From a virus: DNA of 20,183 nt. Location of the stretch: positions 1-20,183 of IMG/VR virus record IMGVR_UViG_3300033141_005384; one strand, 5' to 3'. Below the pieces are notes generated by a model. That model saw nothing but the letters and a program-made list of their open reading frames with translations. It ran no database searches and was not told where the DNA came from. This document shows, one piece after another, positions 1 to 7,995 of the stretch; the first letter of the stretch is position 1, and the number at the start of each line of letters is the position of its first letter. The position numbers and the translations under genes were made by a program.

Positions 1-668
1 TTACATCAATAATATCTATGCTAAATTTGATAAGACAATTTTGAACAGTGTGTAAACCATGATTTTGATAAACACCAATAGCGTCGGATGTAGTATAGAT
101 ACGACACTCTCCCCCACCGACTGATTCTGTAATATATGCATCTCCATCTTCCGTTCCACTAACACCCCAGTCGTCTGGATCGTCACCTGTCCATGCAGTG
201 AAAGAACTATTGTCTATAATATTTGAATTTAATGTCTCCCCACCACCAGCAGCCTCAACATAGGCAACTGCTTTTCTTCCCTCATCATCAACCAGTGTGA
301 TCTTATAGCCTGTATTAGCATAGGCAGAGTAATCCTTCCCATCTATGGCAACCCAGGATTGCCCATCTGCAAAACTGCATCGACTATCAGCAGAGGCAAC
401 AGCTTCACCGAATACCACACTTTCCTTTACCCATCCATTAGCTACGCTATTCCGCAGACTGACTTTCCTTTACCCATCCATTAGCTACGCTATTCCGCAG
501 ACTGGTTACATCGCCATCGCCGAGGCCAGCCCTGTCAATACTCGGTCTGACATCATGTGCAAGCGGTATCTTCCAATCCGGCTGAAATGCCCTCCGGCCT
601 TCTCCTGCAAATACAAATGGAGGTAAAGCTAAAAAGCCAATCAGTATTGTTATTAGTATTTTCAACAT
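1..668 (-). pseudogene. Secreted or surface fibre-like protein with carbohydrate-binding-like domain; frameshifted and cut by window edge
   Basis: The gene starts at ATG 666-668 behind a strong ribosome site (AGGGAGGTGAGCTGAT then ATG). The first 22 or so residues (MLKILITILIGFLALPPFVFA) form a signal peptide. The start frame runs to a TAG at 447-449. A perfect 43-bp tandem duplication (419-504) shifts the frame by one base. Deleting one copy joins the two halves, and the restored frame is then open to position 1, giving roughly 200 residues without a stop. The downstream half reads VVFGEAVASADSRCSF and later NSSFTAWTGDDPDDWGVSG, a pattern reminiscent of jelly-roll carbohydrate-binding modules in phage fibres and glycosidases; that reading is by eye only. 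It lies 14 bp after another signal-peptide gene. It could be a true pseudogene, a phase-variable gene, or an assembly error. Confidence 0.7.
419..504. repeat. Perfect 43-bp tandem duplication
   Basis: Bases 419-461 and 462-504 are identical over all 43 positions, and the match stops exactly at both outer ends. Because 43 is not a multiple of 3, the second copy causes the frameshift in the surrounding gene. Each copy encodes the same peptide (SLRNSVANGWVKES) in the intact frame. Confidence 0.97.
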
Positions 669-682
669 ATCAGCTCACCTCC

Positions 683-1771
683 CTACCAGGCCGCTACAGC
701 ATTAGTTATTTTATATTGAATAAGCACACCGGCTAATAGTGCATCATCATCCATATCATCTGTGCCACCAACATTACGACTCATTTTATAATGGACAAGA
801 TCCCCAAGTGCTGGAGTTCCCTGGATAGTAATAGCTGGCGTTGCATCTGTAATAAATAAATCTGTATCTGTGCCGGTTGCGATGGTGTCAGAAATAACTT
901 GTGTATTCGCTGATGTTATATCGACTGGTTCGCTATCACCGATAGCATAACCACCTATTTCCCATTCACAAGTTTCTGCATCATCAGCTCCAACAGCACC
1001 TTTCCAATAGAATTTGACTTTAATAGTACTACGATCCCATCCTTCAGGCATCACTATGCTAAACTCTACGTATTCTTCTGTGGTAGGATCAAAGGCATAA
1101 TAATCATAATTTTGGTCATCAGTACTTTCTTCGATCGTTGTGGCTGTAGCTCCATTGGTCGCTGTGGGTGTCATCTGATTTGCAGGTATCCAGATGGTTT
1201 CATATCTATCACAGTCGAATGTTCCTGTGCTGGATAAATCAGTAAAACTCCCTGTCGCCGGAGTAGTGCCGCCAACTATACCATCAAAAGTACCTGCATT
1301 AATATCAGCCGTAGATACAATTAGACTTGCAATAGTCACTATTCCTGCAACTGAATCATATTGTATCCCTTCATCATCTAAAGCAACCCAGTTTATTCCG
1401 TCACAAATAAATTCCATTCCCATACCAGGGCCAAGAGTCACAATTGTAGCAGAAGCATCATTCTTAATAGTTATATCTTCTCCTATTCCATTGGCAGTAT
1501 TGTAAATAAAAAAAACCAAATCTGTAGAAATAGCTTCAGCAGGTAAAATGCCATCTCTATCAGAACCATTAGGATCCAATTTTTGAACTGGTTTATCTTC
1601 AACAACTAAAGTTTTGGTTCCAGAGAGAGTTTCTACATTTTGGTCTAATTTAAATTTTTCGAAAACTTCTCCATGATAAAAAGGATCCCCATCTGCTCCT
1701 AAAGATATGCTACAATTTAAGCAAATAAAAATAATAAATGCCAGAGATCCTAAAAAAATTCTTTTTTTCAT
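683..1771 (-). CDS. Virion-associated beta-rich protein with signal peptide
   Basis: This is a 362-residue protein. An upstream in-frame extension reaches 1834, but ATG 1769-1771 is preferred: it has AAGGAG about 8 nt upstream and directly begins a signal peptide (MKKRIFLGSLAFIIFICLNC, cleavage near SLGA). Residues about 25-140 are a repeat-like beta segment of the kind seen in phage fibre or decoration proteins (VETLSGTKTLVVEDKPV, then LDPNGSDRDGILPAEA, then FICDGINWVAL). The C-terminal 170 residues are acidic, Thr-rich and beta-predicted. No catalytic motif is visible. The context, downstream of portal genes on the same strand, supports a particle or surface role; the signal peptide is unusual for a virion protein assembled in the cytoplasm. 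The exact function is unknown. Confidence 0.8.
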   Translation of the reverse strand: MKKRIFLGSLAFIIFICLNCSISLGADGDPFYHGEVFEKFKLDQNVETLSGTKTLVVEDKPVQKLDPNGSDRDGILPAEAISTDLVFFIYNTANGIGEDITIKNDASATIVTLGPGMGMEFICDGINWVALDDEGIQYDSVAGIVTIASLIVSTADINAGTFDGIVGGTTPATGSFTDLSSTGTFDCDRYETIWIPANQMTPTATNGATATTIEESTDDQNYDYYAFDPTTEEYVEFSIVMPEGWDRSTIKVKFYWKGAVGADDAETCEWEIGGYAIGDSEPVDITSANTQVISDTIATGTDTDLFITDATPAITIQGTPALGDLVHYKMSRNVGGTDDMDDDALLAGVLIQYKITNAVAAW

Positions 1772-1796
1772 CTTTCTTCTCCTTACGATAGAGATT

Positions 1797-2159
1797 TTAA
1801 GCATTTCCATTTCTTCCGCTTTGTTTACAAACATTAGAACCTACACAAAACAATTTCATGTTATCATATTGGCTATCCATTGTAAAGTCTATTCGAATTT
1901 GTAAATAAGTTCCATTCTTAATTACTATAGTTTTTCCATTTTCCGGAGACAAAATAACTTCGTCTCCTACACTTAATCCGGTTATTTTATCAAGATCATC
2001 AGAAGAACCACTTTCAGGAGAAACTATATAACTTCCACTTTTTGTAAGATTTAAAATTCCTCCTGAAATAGTTGTAGAAATTGGAGACCCCCATTCCCCA
2101 GGATTTCCTCCTCCTCCCTGAATATCATCTCTATTAGTAATCGGAATTTCTCGACCCAT
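1797..2159 (-). CDS. Small beta-rich virion-type protein
   Basis: The 120-residue protein starts at ATG 2157-2159 behind GGGAGGATAAA. After a Gly-rich linker (GGGGNPGEWG), residues about 27-108 follow a pattern common in phage structural proteins: a short strand (ILNLTKSGSYIVS), an acidic DDLDKITGL turn, then GDEVILSPENGKTIVIKNG and a final FTMDSQYDNMKLFCVGS. The equivalent segment in the next gene ends FICDGINWVAL, so the two may share a fold. The C-terminus is short and basic. It sits 14 bp after the 135-residue gene and its end lies 25 bp before the preferred start of the signal-peptide gene, consistent with one operon. A decoration or fibre role is inferred. Confidence 0.75.
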   Translation of the reverse strand: MGREIPITNRDDIQGGGGNPGEWGSPISTTISGGILNLTKSGSYIVSPESGSSDDLDKITGLSVGDEVILSPENGKTIVIKNGTYLQIRIDFTMDSQYDNMKLFCVGSNVCKQSGRNGNA

Positions 2160-2173
2160 TTTATCCTCCCATT

Positions 2174-2581
2174 TTACTTTCTTCCAGAATATCTTCTATT
2201 AATATCATTTGTCATAGTTATTTCAATTGTCCCTGTTGCTTTGGAAAGATCTTTATTAATTATAGTAACATACAGATTCCTTGTTAAAGTCGCATCTCTG
2301 TTTTCCCATCCAAGAAAAAGATTGTCATCAATCATATGTCTATTAATTCCTGTATATCTGTAAATTTCATCAATGGTATGGTCTAAAGCATTTGACTTTG
2401 TACGAACACTTAGATCAAAACTCGTAGAATCACAAGAAACTCCTAAAGTTCTTAGGATTCCACAATGTACCCCCTGTTCATCGGAGTCTGTAACTCCCAA
2501 TGGACCTCCTCCAGTTCCATCTATAGCAATTGAAGGAAAAGAGTGGTGAGTAATAGAAGTTCTTTCAAAAATCCTTATCAT
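2174..2581 (-). CDS. Hypothetical phage structural protein
   Basis: The 135-residue protein has a strong ribosome site (GGGAGGAATGAAAA then ATG). I do not recognise the family. It is polar, with a Gly-rich stretch (IDGTGGGPLGVTDSDEQG) and a C-terminal part rich in beta-branched residues (NLYVTIINKDLSKATGTIEITMT). It lies 16 bp after the portal gene and before the small beta-rich protein, which is where head completion, decoration or capsid-stabilising proteins often map. No capsid protein is recognisable elsewhere in the window. Confidence 0.7.
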   Translation of the reverse strand: MIRIFERTSITHHSFPSIAIDGTGGGPLGVTDSDEQGVHCGILRTLGVSCDSTSFDLSVRTKSNALDHTIDEIYRYTGINRHMIDDNLFLGWENRDATLTRNLYVTIINKDLSKATGTIEITMTNDINRRYSGRK

Positions 2582-2597
2582 TTTTCATTCCTCCCTT

Positions 2598-4343
2598 TTA
2601 TTCATTAGATTTCTTAGTTGTATCGGTTTTTCTTGCCCGATCTCCTCTTCTTCCTCCAGGATTAATTCTTTTTCTATCAGAAGTTTGGTCAACACTTTTT
2701 TTTCTAGGAACCTTTCTTCCCTTTTTCTTAATTTTCTTATCATCTTCTTCTTTCTTTTTTTCATTAGATTCAGTCGTAACTGTTCTTTCTAATAATTCTT
2801 CTGCAGAAATCCCTGTCATTTCTTCCCAAGTTTGAACTGGAATTTCTAAAATTTCTGCCATTTTTTCAATATTTGGAATAATATTAGGAGCAATTCCCAT
2901 TTGAATCATTGTATCTATATTTCGAATAAGTTCTGAAAAGATTTCTTTAAGTGCTATTTTTCTATTCCAATCTAAAGGATCAAGTTTAATCCCACAAGGC
3001 TTTATTTTTTCAGGAAGAAAATTTGCTTCCACAAAAGGAGTTATTATCTGTTCGTTAACTGATTCTTCTATATCTGTAATTAGCCCCTTTTCTGACATTA
3101 AAAATAAATCTGCATGAATAGAAGACCCTGCATATCCACCTCCACCTTCTTGTGTAAAAATACTTTCAGGAACAAAAATTGATCGCAAACACCTTGCATC
3201 TAAATGTTGAAGAGCTTCTATAAACATTGGCCCTCTTGCATCATCATTTAAAAGCTCCAATTTCCACATATTTTCTTTACCATCTTTAGATTGCTGATAA
3301 GGCAGAACAGCAACACTTGTACTAATTAAAGAAGAAGCCAATCTTAAAGCCAATTCTAAATTAGAAATTTCTGTACCAACAGAATCTTGTGATTTACCAG
3401 GAGGAGCTGTAGCTATTGTGGGAGGAGTTCCTCTTCTTTCAAAATATTGCATCATAAATTGATACAATAATTCTTTCCAAAACCAAACTTTATAAGCATT
3501 TTTAAGTCTGGAAACTCCAAAAGGATTTCCAAATTCTTTATCATTTGTAAACAAAAAACATTTACGAATAGGAAGATGAATATCTTCTCCTATAGAAGAT
3601 TCTTGAATAATTTCTTCTACATTTTGATATTCATCAAATTTTATTTTAATCGAAGAAGGATGATGGGGCTTTATTTTTTTATAATAAACCAAATCTCCTT
3701 CATAATAAATTTCTTCTCCACCTTCTTTATCTATATGAGAAATTTTAACACTATCTCTTTCCCAAACCTTTTCATGGCTTGCGAACCCATAATCCACAGC
3801 CAATAAAGAAGATTTAATTAAATTTCTCCATATTTTAGAAATAGCCCATTCCACAGTTTTAGCTATTTTTTCATCATCACAAACTATTCTCCATGGTAAA
3901 GCTACTATTGGAAGTTTAATAATGGCAAGTCCAGCAGCTAATTGTTGATCCCTTCTCATCAAATCAAAAGTATCAACATCAATTGTTTCTGGATTATATT
4001 CCTCTGGAGATTCTGGCCCTCCTGCAGAAAAAAGAGGATTTCTATAAGAAGTTACTTCTTTAAAAGAAATAGGCTCTGAACCTTCTTTTTTATATTCTTT
4101 TTTTAATTTGGAAGATTTATTTTTAGAACGAATTCCTTTATTAGACTTAGTTCTTGTTTTTTCCTCAAGAAAAATTAAAAATTCCTTTCGAATATCTTCA
4201 CTAAAAAAAGAAATAATTTCTTTTACAAAGACACTTTGAGCTAAACTCTTTTTTGATCTCTTAGCAAGCCTAGGAGACACAATCTTACTTTTGGAAATTC
4301 TTTCTTCTATTTTTTTCTTTGTATTCTTTTTAGCTTTCACCAT
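2598..4343 (-). CDS. Phage portal protein, DUF935 (Mu gp29)-like
   Basis: The 581-residue protein starts at ATG 4341-4343 behind AGAGGA; an in-frame TTG five codons earlier is less likely. Portal proteins form the dodecameric DNA channel at one capsid vertex and dock the terminase. The recognisable DUF935-like pattern is: MRRDQQLAAGLAIIKLPIVALPWRI, then AVDYGFASHEKVWE (around residues 180-195), then FGNPFGVSRL, then YFERRGTPPTI, then AGSSIHADLFLMSE and VNEQIITPFVEANF. The N-terminal 80 residues and the C-terminal 60 are very Lys-rich and probably disordered. The start lies one base after the TerL stop, so the two are translationally coupled. The family call is from remembered motif order, not a search. 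Confidence 0.85.
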   Translation of the reverse strand: MVKAKKNTKKKIEERISKSKIVSPRLAKRSKKSLAQSVFVKEIISFFSEDIRKEFLIFLEEKTRTKSNKGIRSKNKSSKLKKEYKKEGSEPISFKEVTSYRNPLFSAGGPESPEEYNPETIDVDTFDLMRRDQQLAAGLAIIKLPIVALPWRIVCDDEKIAKTVEWAISKIWRNLIKSSLLAVDYGFASHEKVWERDSVKISHIDKEGGEEIYYEGDLVYYKKIKPHHPSSIKIKFDEYQNVEEIIQESSIGEDIHLPIRKCFLFTNDKEFGNPFGVSRLKNAYKVWFWKELLYQFMMQYFERRGTPPTIATAPPGKSQDSVGTEISNLELALRLASSLISTSVAVLPYQQSKDGKENMWKLELLNDDARGPMFIEALQHLDARCLRSIFVPESIFTQEGGGGYAGSSIHADLFLMSEKGLITDIEESVNEQIITPFVEANFLPEKIKPCGIKLDPLDWNRKIALKEIFSELIRNIDTMIQMGIAPNIIPNIEKMAEILEIPVQTWEEMTGISAEELLERTVTTESNEKKKEEDDKKIKKKGRKVPRKKSVDQTSDRKRINPGGRRGDRARKTDTTKKSNE

Positions 4344-4344
4344 A

Positions 4345-7260
4345 TTATCCTCTTGCAATTTCCCTTAAATGAAGCTGATTAATTTCAACTGGACTTTTAA
4401 GACCTGCTACTCCCATCGGCATTCTTGCTTTTGGTCTAATTGTTTTAGCAAACAATCTTGCTTGGCTTATAGGAACAACTCTAGGAGCCGCTTTTTCTAT
4501 TCCAGAACCCATATTAGGAATCATTATTCTTTGTTTAATAGGTCTTACTCCAAAAGAAGAGGCCATTGCAATAGACCAAAAAATGTCTCCATGATGAGCT
4601 CTGTTCTTTTCTGCATCAAAAATAAATCTTCCAGAATCAGTAACTTTTCTTTTAATTGAATGTATTTGATTTTTAACATCCTTTAAATTTGGAATAGCGA
4701 TTAATTGATCTTCTAACCTAATTCTTGTATCAGAACATATTTCCTCTTTCCACTTATTATCAAAATGTATAGGTTCTACTCTCCAAGAATAATCCCCTAA
4801 TTCCTCAGCCATATCTTCGCCCATACCTCCGCTATCTATTTTCATTTTTAAATTAGGGAAAACATCTAAACAATTTTTAAGGTAGTTTTTTTGAAATCTG
4901 AATTTTTTATTACGGAAAGTCCTTAGATGTCTAATTATCTGAAGAGGATGTTTTCCTCTTTTTTCTTCAATAATTGAAAATTCTCCAGAATGCTTTTTTC
5001 TTCCAACATCATAACCACTATATAAATCTCCTTCAATTTTGCCATCCCTTATGGCTAATTCTAAATCTTCTATATTTTTATAAAATTCAAAATCAACTTT
5101 GGGATATTTTTCTTGTATTGGAAAAGTTAGTTTTTCAGAATATTCATCTTCTTCTAGAAACAAATTATCAATAACAACTTCATAAACACATGAATTAATA
5201 AGGTCAATAGGGAAAAAAGAAACAGATTCATCAATATGAAGAAGTTCATATTCTTGTTGAAATTGTTCTATGTCCATAGAAATAAAGATCCCTACAATTT
5301 TCTCAGAACCAAAAGTAACAACCCTTTCTTCTGTAGACATAAAAGAAGCTTTACGCCAAGCTTCTTTAAATTTTCCTCTTTTAACAAAATCCTTACAATG
5401 CCACCAAAAAATTCTATGAAAAGTATAAATTCTTTTATAAGAATCTACTGCCATGATATCATAATGAATTCCTTTTTTCCCAAGAGGAGAACTTCCAATG
5501 GTTAATGACCCTGTCCCTCTGGTGATAATAGGAACTGCTGCGACATAAATTTCATTTCCCCATGTATAATGAGCAGCTTCATCTAAATAAACATCTACAT
5601 TCCCACCTTTCCCTCGAGGTTCTCTTTGGGCATGAGAAATAATCCTTGTTCTAGATTTCATTCTTCCAGCTTTATCTTCAAATTCTAAAGAATGTTTATT
5701 GTCAACAACTATTTTTTTCTTTACAGAAAGAGGAAGAGATTCAAAAAGCCCTTTTGCATAAATTACTTTTTCATTAGCTTCTTCTTGATTAATGGAAATA
5801 AAAATAGAGGTATGATGAGTTTGTAGATGAGATCTAGCAGTTGATCTTCCTGCATAAATATAACTAAATCCTGTATTATGAACAACTAATCCTTCAAAAA
5901 TAAAATTTTTATTTTTCTTTGTAGATATATCAAAACAAAGTTTATCTCCACATTCTTCAGACCACTTAAAAACCCTATTCTTTTCTCTCAGATGGTGCTG
6001 ATAATGCCTTAGTGGAATTTCTTGCTTTGTTGCAATACCAATTTCATTATAAAACTTTGAGATTGATCCTCTATAAGCAATTATAACTTTCCAAAAATCT
6101 CTAACAGTTCCATATTTAGGATGAGGGCCTCCCTTATATTCATTTATTTTTGATTCTATTCCAAAATTCCATAAAAGTTGCTGGATTTGATAAGCTAATT
6201 TTCTATTAGAAGTTCCAAACCCAACTCCTTCAACCATGTCTCTTGAACGACTATACCATCCATCACAACAAAACATTCGATTAAGGAGGAGACGAACACT
6301 TTTTCTATTCCATAAAAAAACTTCTTCTGGAAGAAATTTAACTTCTTTTCTTTTTCCTCTAAAGCCCCATTTTTCTAAAATATGATGGACTTTATTTTTT
6401 TTACAAGTTCCATATTTAGCATGAGGAAAAGTTTCTAATCCATTTTCTTTTGGAACTGTTCGAAATATTAAAGATGGATCAAAAATCTTAACAGCTTTAA
6501 TGAAATCCTTAATTAGCCGTTTATCATTATTTGTAAATTTCGGCTGAATTATAGTGCTTCCATCTGTTATGAAATATGCAAGAAGAAGAATTTCAGATTT
6601 TGGAGCTTTTATTTTTCCAAACTTACCTGAACAATATTTTAATTCATCCCCTTTTTCTAAATCTTTATTTTTCTTCCAAGAATTATCTTCTAACAAAAAA
6701 GGATGTTTTTTTCCAGCTTCTACTCTGTTACAGGATCTGGTAAAAAATCTTTGACATTTTTTTATTCCAGATTCCCAAACTTCAACAACTTCATCAATTT
6801 CAATTCTTCCTTTCTTAATATTATAGCTATAAACCAAATCACCTGATTTTAGATTTTCAATTTCAATAGGACCAATAGGGGTAGAAACCATACTTCCTTT
6901 AGGAAGACATTGTCTCGCTTTGTCTATATGGATAAAATAACTTCTATCATCAAGATATTTTATTTGATAACCATATAAACTAGAAGGATTTCCAAAAACA
7001 TCTTCTGTAAACCCTTCTAAGAACCCAGATTCCGTAGCAAGCCATTTCTGGATTTCTTCTTCAGCTTCCTTCTCATATTTTTTAACTATTGATTTAGGAG
7101 ATTTCTTTGACTTTAAAAGATCTTTAACTTTCAGAAGGGCCTTTTTCTTCTTTATTTTTTTTAATTCAGTTAAGCTCGATTTTTTCTTCTTTTTCTTTTT
7201 AGAAGATTCAAAAATTTCATCAAGCTCTTCCAGAAGATCTTTTTTCTTTATCTTCGACAC
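4345..7260 (-). CDS. terL: Terminase large subunit (TerL) interrupted by an intein
   Basis: The precursor is 971 residues; removing the intein (residues 118-462) leaves a 626-residue TerL, the ATP-driven DNA-packaging motor and nuclease. The start is GTG 7258-7260 behind AGGAG. Residues 1-70 are Lys-rich. The ATP-binding loop is formed only after splicing: KARQ (114-117) joined to TGFS (463-466). The Walker B motif is VDVYLDEA (555-562, Asp560 and Glu561), and TIGSSP (587-592) is a likely coupling motif. The nuclease domain shows three acidic sites: GYDVGR (Asp751), KIDSGG (Asp809) and HHGDIF (Asp892). It overlaps the small subunit gene by 41 bp. Confidence 0.93.
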   Translation of the reverse strand: MSKIKKKDLLEELDEIFESSKKKKKKKSSLTELKKIKKKKALLKVKDLLKSKKSPKSIVKKYEKEAEEEIQKWLATESGFLEGFTEDVFGNPSSLYGYQIKYLDDRSYFIHIDKARQCLPKGSMVSTPIGPIEIENLKSGDLVYSYNIKKGRIEIDEVVEVWESGIKKCQRFFTRSCNRVEAGKKHPFLLEDNSWKKNKDLEKGDELKYCSGKFGKIKAPKSEILLLAYFITDGSTIIQPKFTNNDKRLIKDFIKAVKIFDPSLIFRTVPKENGLETFPHAKYGTCKKNKVHHILEKWGFRGKRKEVKFLPEEVFLWNRKSVRLLLNRMFCCDGWYSRSRDMVEGVGFGTSNRKLAYQIQQLLWNFGIESKINEYKGGPHPKYGTVRDFWKVIIAYRGSISKFYNEIGIATKQEIPLRHYQHHLREKNRVFKWSEECGDKLCFDISTKKNKNFIFEGLVVHNTGFSYIYAGRSTARSHLQTHHTSIFISINQEEANEKVIYAKGLFESLPLSVKKKIVVDNKHSLEFEDKAGRMKSRTRIISHAQREPRGKGGNVDVYLDEAAHYTWGNEIYVAAVPIITRGTGSLTIGSSPLGKKGIHYDIMAVDSYKRIYTFHRIFWWHCKDFVKRGKFKEAWRKASFMSTEERVVTFGSEKIVGIFISMDIEQFQQEYELLHIDESVSFFPIDLINSCVYEVVIDNLFLEEDEYSEKLTFPIQEKYPKVDFEFYKNIEDLELAIRDGKIEGDLYSGYDVGRKKHSGEFSIIEEKRGKHPLQIIRHLRTFRNKKFRFQKNYLKNCLDVFPNLKMKIDSGGMGEDMAEELGDYSWRVEPIHFDNKWKEEICSDTRIRLEDQLIAIPNLKDVKNQIHSIKRKVTDSGRFIFDAEKNRAHHGDIFWSIAMASSFGVRPIKQRIMIPNMGSGIEKAAPRVVPISQARLFAKTIRPKARMPMGVAGLKSPVEINQLHLREIARG
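5875..6909 (-). mobile_element. Intein with LAGLIDADG homing endonuclease in the TerL ATP-binding loop
   Basis: The 345-residue intein runs from Cys118 to Asn462 of the precursor. Splicing block A begins CLPKGSMVSTPIGPIEIENL. Block B is GKKHPFLL with His186, but Gly sits where most inteins have the Thr of TxxH. Two LAGLIDADG-type motifs are present: LAYFITDGS (227-235, Asp233) and LLNRMFCCDG (325-334, Asp333). The C-terminal block reads LCFDISTKKNKNFIFEG and ends LVVHN, with the penultimate His and terminal Asn needed for cleavage. The +1 extein residue is Thr463. Insertion between Gln117 and Thr463 splits the Walker A motif, a typical intein position because mutation there cannot easily remove the element. 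Host protein activity depends on correct splicing. Confidence 0.93.
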
Positions 7261-7801
7261 ATGAATCTCCTGACTTTAACTTTTTCAATTTTTCAATTTT
7301 TCTTTTTCTTATCTTACCAGATAAAGAATCATTATAACGACCTTGTAAGCTTGTAAGGTCAACTAGCCCAATTTTCTGAGTAACAGAACCTGGACTATCA
7401 AGTCTAAATTCCCTTTGTGTCTCTACTATCATCTTATGGAGATCTTTTAATGGAATATCATCTAATTCGTCATTCGAAATCCTTTTTCTAAAACTATCGT
7501 ATAATTGTGATAAAGAAATTTTTGATTGATCTAAACAAAATTCATCATCAACTTCTTCAATATATTCTATCCTAGAATTTAGTTCTTCTACAAAATTTTC
7601 ATCTTCAAAAAAAGCCTTTATTGTAGGAAGAGTTGTTTCTAAAGTTCTAGCAACTTCTCTTACTGACTTTTTTTTATCAGAAAGAAGAACAAGGGCTCTC
7701 TGTTGTAATAAAAATTTTTCAGTCTCAGAAATTGAAGAACCCTTTTTAATTTTCTTCTTTTTGATTAAAGATAAACTCTTTTTTTTAGCTTTAAATTTCA
7801 T
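7220..7801 (-). CDS. Probable terminase small subunit
   Basis: The 193-residue protein lies directly upstream of TerL and overlaps it by 41 bp, the usual place for the small subunit, which recognises the packaging site and loads TerL. Residues 1-22 are Lys-rich. Residues about 45-70 (KKSVREVARTLETTLPTIKA) fit a helix-turn-helix, the normal DNA-recognition part of small terminases. The rest is helical and acidic, with a basic C-terminus (GKIRKRKIEKLKKLKSG). The ribosome site is weak (GGGG before ATG 7799-7801). The call rests on position and the helix-turn-helix. Confidence 0.68.
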   Translation of the reverse strand: MKFKAKKKSLSLIKKKKIKKGSSISETEKFLLQQRALVLLSDKKKSVREVARTLETTLPTIKAFFEDENFVEELNSRIEYIEEVDDEFCLDQSKISLSQLYDSFRKRISNDELDDIPLKDLHKMIVETQREFRLDSPGSVTQKIGLVDLTSLQGRYNDSLSGKIRKRKIEKLKKLKSGDSCVEDKEKRSSGRA

Positions 7802-7995
7802 AAATTAGGCCCCATTGTTTTAAATCTAAACAAAAAAGACAAAAAAAGCAACAAAAAAATTTTAAATGAAATTTAGTTAATAAAATTCTATCTCTTGTCA
7901 AAAATTTTTCTGACTATTCAAGAAATCCTCAGGAAATCTAAAAAATAGAAAACGGTATTAACCTATAATAATAAAATTTTTAATCGGAGGAAATA
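7802..7995. promoter_or_regulatory. Divergent promoter region between packaging block and plus-strand operon
   Basis: This 194-bp AT-rich gap separates genes facing away from each other. For the plus strand, TATAAT lies at 7964-7969 with no good -35 at the normal distance, and GGAGG at 7986-7990 is the ribosome site for the exonuclease gene. For the minus strand, a perfect TTGACA (plus positions 7896-7901) is present, but no convincing -10 follows at 16-18 bp. No repeat or operator palindrome stands out. Confidence 0.5.

Noticed and set aside
345-626. 93-residue plus-strand frame
   Set aside because: It is opposite to the broken surface-protein gene and spans the duplication; no start signal.
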